Assembly: GCA_943358395.1 (NCBI GenBank)
Contig: CALRGY010000014.1
Location: 1-32,245 of the forward strand
Length of the DNA stretch: 32,245 nucleotides
Origin: Candidatus Uhrbacteria bacterium
GTDB taxonomy: Bacteria > Patescibacteriota > Patescibacteriia > UBA9934
Direction of reading: 5' to 3'
The position numbers and the translations under genes are program-made. The notes beneath the pieces were generated by a model, which had not been told where the DNA came from, ran no database searches, and was given only the letters and a program-made list of their open reading frames with translations. How positions within the stretch are numbered: the stretch's first letter is position 1; each line of letters opens with the position of its first letter. This document shows positions 32,004 through 32,245 of this stretch, one piece after another.

Positions 32004-32074
32004 TTCACCCTGCAATTATTGATGATTATTGCGGGTGAATGGCTGAGGTTAGCACTTTTTTGGTTTGACGTAAA
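32004..32074 (-). promoter_or_regulatory. Promoter and 5' hairpin of the kinase gene
   Basis: On the minus strand TTTACG (32074-32069), a 17-bp spacer and TAACCT (32051-32046). The leader forms a stem TTCACCC/GGGTGAA plus GCAAT/ATTGC with one bulged base (32039-32004), followed by AACG. Its -35 overlaps the -35 of the opposite rpsF promoter. Confidence 0.6.
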
Positions 32075-32093
32075 GCCCTGGGTTCGCTATTGT
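32065..32093 (+). promoter_or_regulatory. rpsF promoter
   Basis: TTGACG (32065-32070), a 17-bp spacer and TATTGT (32088-32093), about 84 nt before the rpsF ATG. The leader contains GCCGA-TT-TCGGC (about 32142-32153) and an AACCC/GGGTT hairpin. Confidence 0.6.
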
Positions 32094-32176
32094 TTACGCA
32101 CTTATTCTTGTCCATAACCCATTGGGTTCCCCAAAAGGATGCCGATTTCGGCAGAGTTGAGGGGCGAGCACGCGCT

Positions 32177-32245
32177 ATGATTTACGAAATCATGTCCATT
32201 ATTCCGCCAAAGTACTCAGAATCTGAGATTGACGGCGTTACGAAA
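32177..32245 (+). CDS. rpsF: 30S ribosomal protein S6, N-terminal part (runs off the window)
   Basis: The first 23 codons read MIYEIMSIIPPKYSESEIDGVTK, matching the first beta-strand and helix start of S6 (YEIM-x-I...). A GAGGGG purine run precedes the ATG. The gene continues past the right edge. Confidence 0.75.
   Translation, partial: MIYEIMSIIPPKYSESEIDGVTK

Noticed and set aside
32142-32153. S6:S18-binding leader motif before rpsF
   Set aside because: A GCCGA/TCGGC hairpin is present, but the known motif's full context could not be recognised by eye.

Overview
The window looks like the chromosome of a Patescibacteria/CPR bacterium, possibly Peregrinibacteria-like. The evidence is a standard genetic code with TGA used as stop, TrmB-type regulators, large secreted proteins of the 'MYQGRLL...' type common in this group, short intergenic regions, and polA-holA-rpsT plus rpsF. 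The lineage is inferred from gene style only. GC is moderate and several intergenic repeat families are present.

Layout. 1-1745: end of an unknown gene, a RelB/RelE-like toxin-antitoxin pair and a XerC/D-type tyrosine recombinase. 1749-6475: a leftward orphan PEP-utiliser swivel-domain protein, then two similar modules. Each module has a leftward GC-rich gene (a histidine phosphatase, then an unknown 119-aa protein) divergent from a TrmB-type regulator; the two leftward genes share promoter spacing and a 5' leader with a covarying hairpin. 6644-7376: tRNA-His, an HNH protein and tRNA-Arg(TCT). 7469-12627: polA, holA, rpsT, and rmuC on the opposite strand. 12628-14171: an RNA and DNA-structure region with tRNA-Arg(CCT), tRNA-Ala(CGC), three copies of a palindromic TAGGAC element, three identical perfect parS sites and a perfect DnaA box; this may be origin-proximal.

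14172-25891: a cell-surface block containing a small secreted protein, an IS30 element, three secreted or membrane-anchored proteins in tandem (the last 1420 aa), and a polytopic O-antigen-ligase/TPR protein. 26046-32245: a secreted pseudo-caspase (catalytic Cys and His replaced), ychF with a small ASCH-domain gene, a THUMP/TRM11-like RNA methyltransferase interrupted by an in-frame TAA, a transmembrane Ser/Thr kinase, and the start of rpsF.

Two gene styles are visible. Several ordinary genes (antitoxin, xerC, polA and two secreted-protein genes) have a -10-like box only 6-9 nt before the start codon and so are probably leaderless. Four GC3-rich, single-gene leftward units (phosphatase, unknown 119-aa, pseudo-caspase, kinase) each have a -35/17-bp/-10 promoter, a stem-loop at the very 5' end of the mRNA and a Shine-Dalgarno sequence or purine-rich equivalent; three have a clear terminator-like hairpin. 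These four may be acquired cassette-like genes, possibly signalling-related. This is inference.
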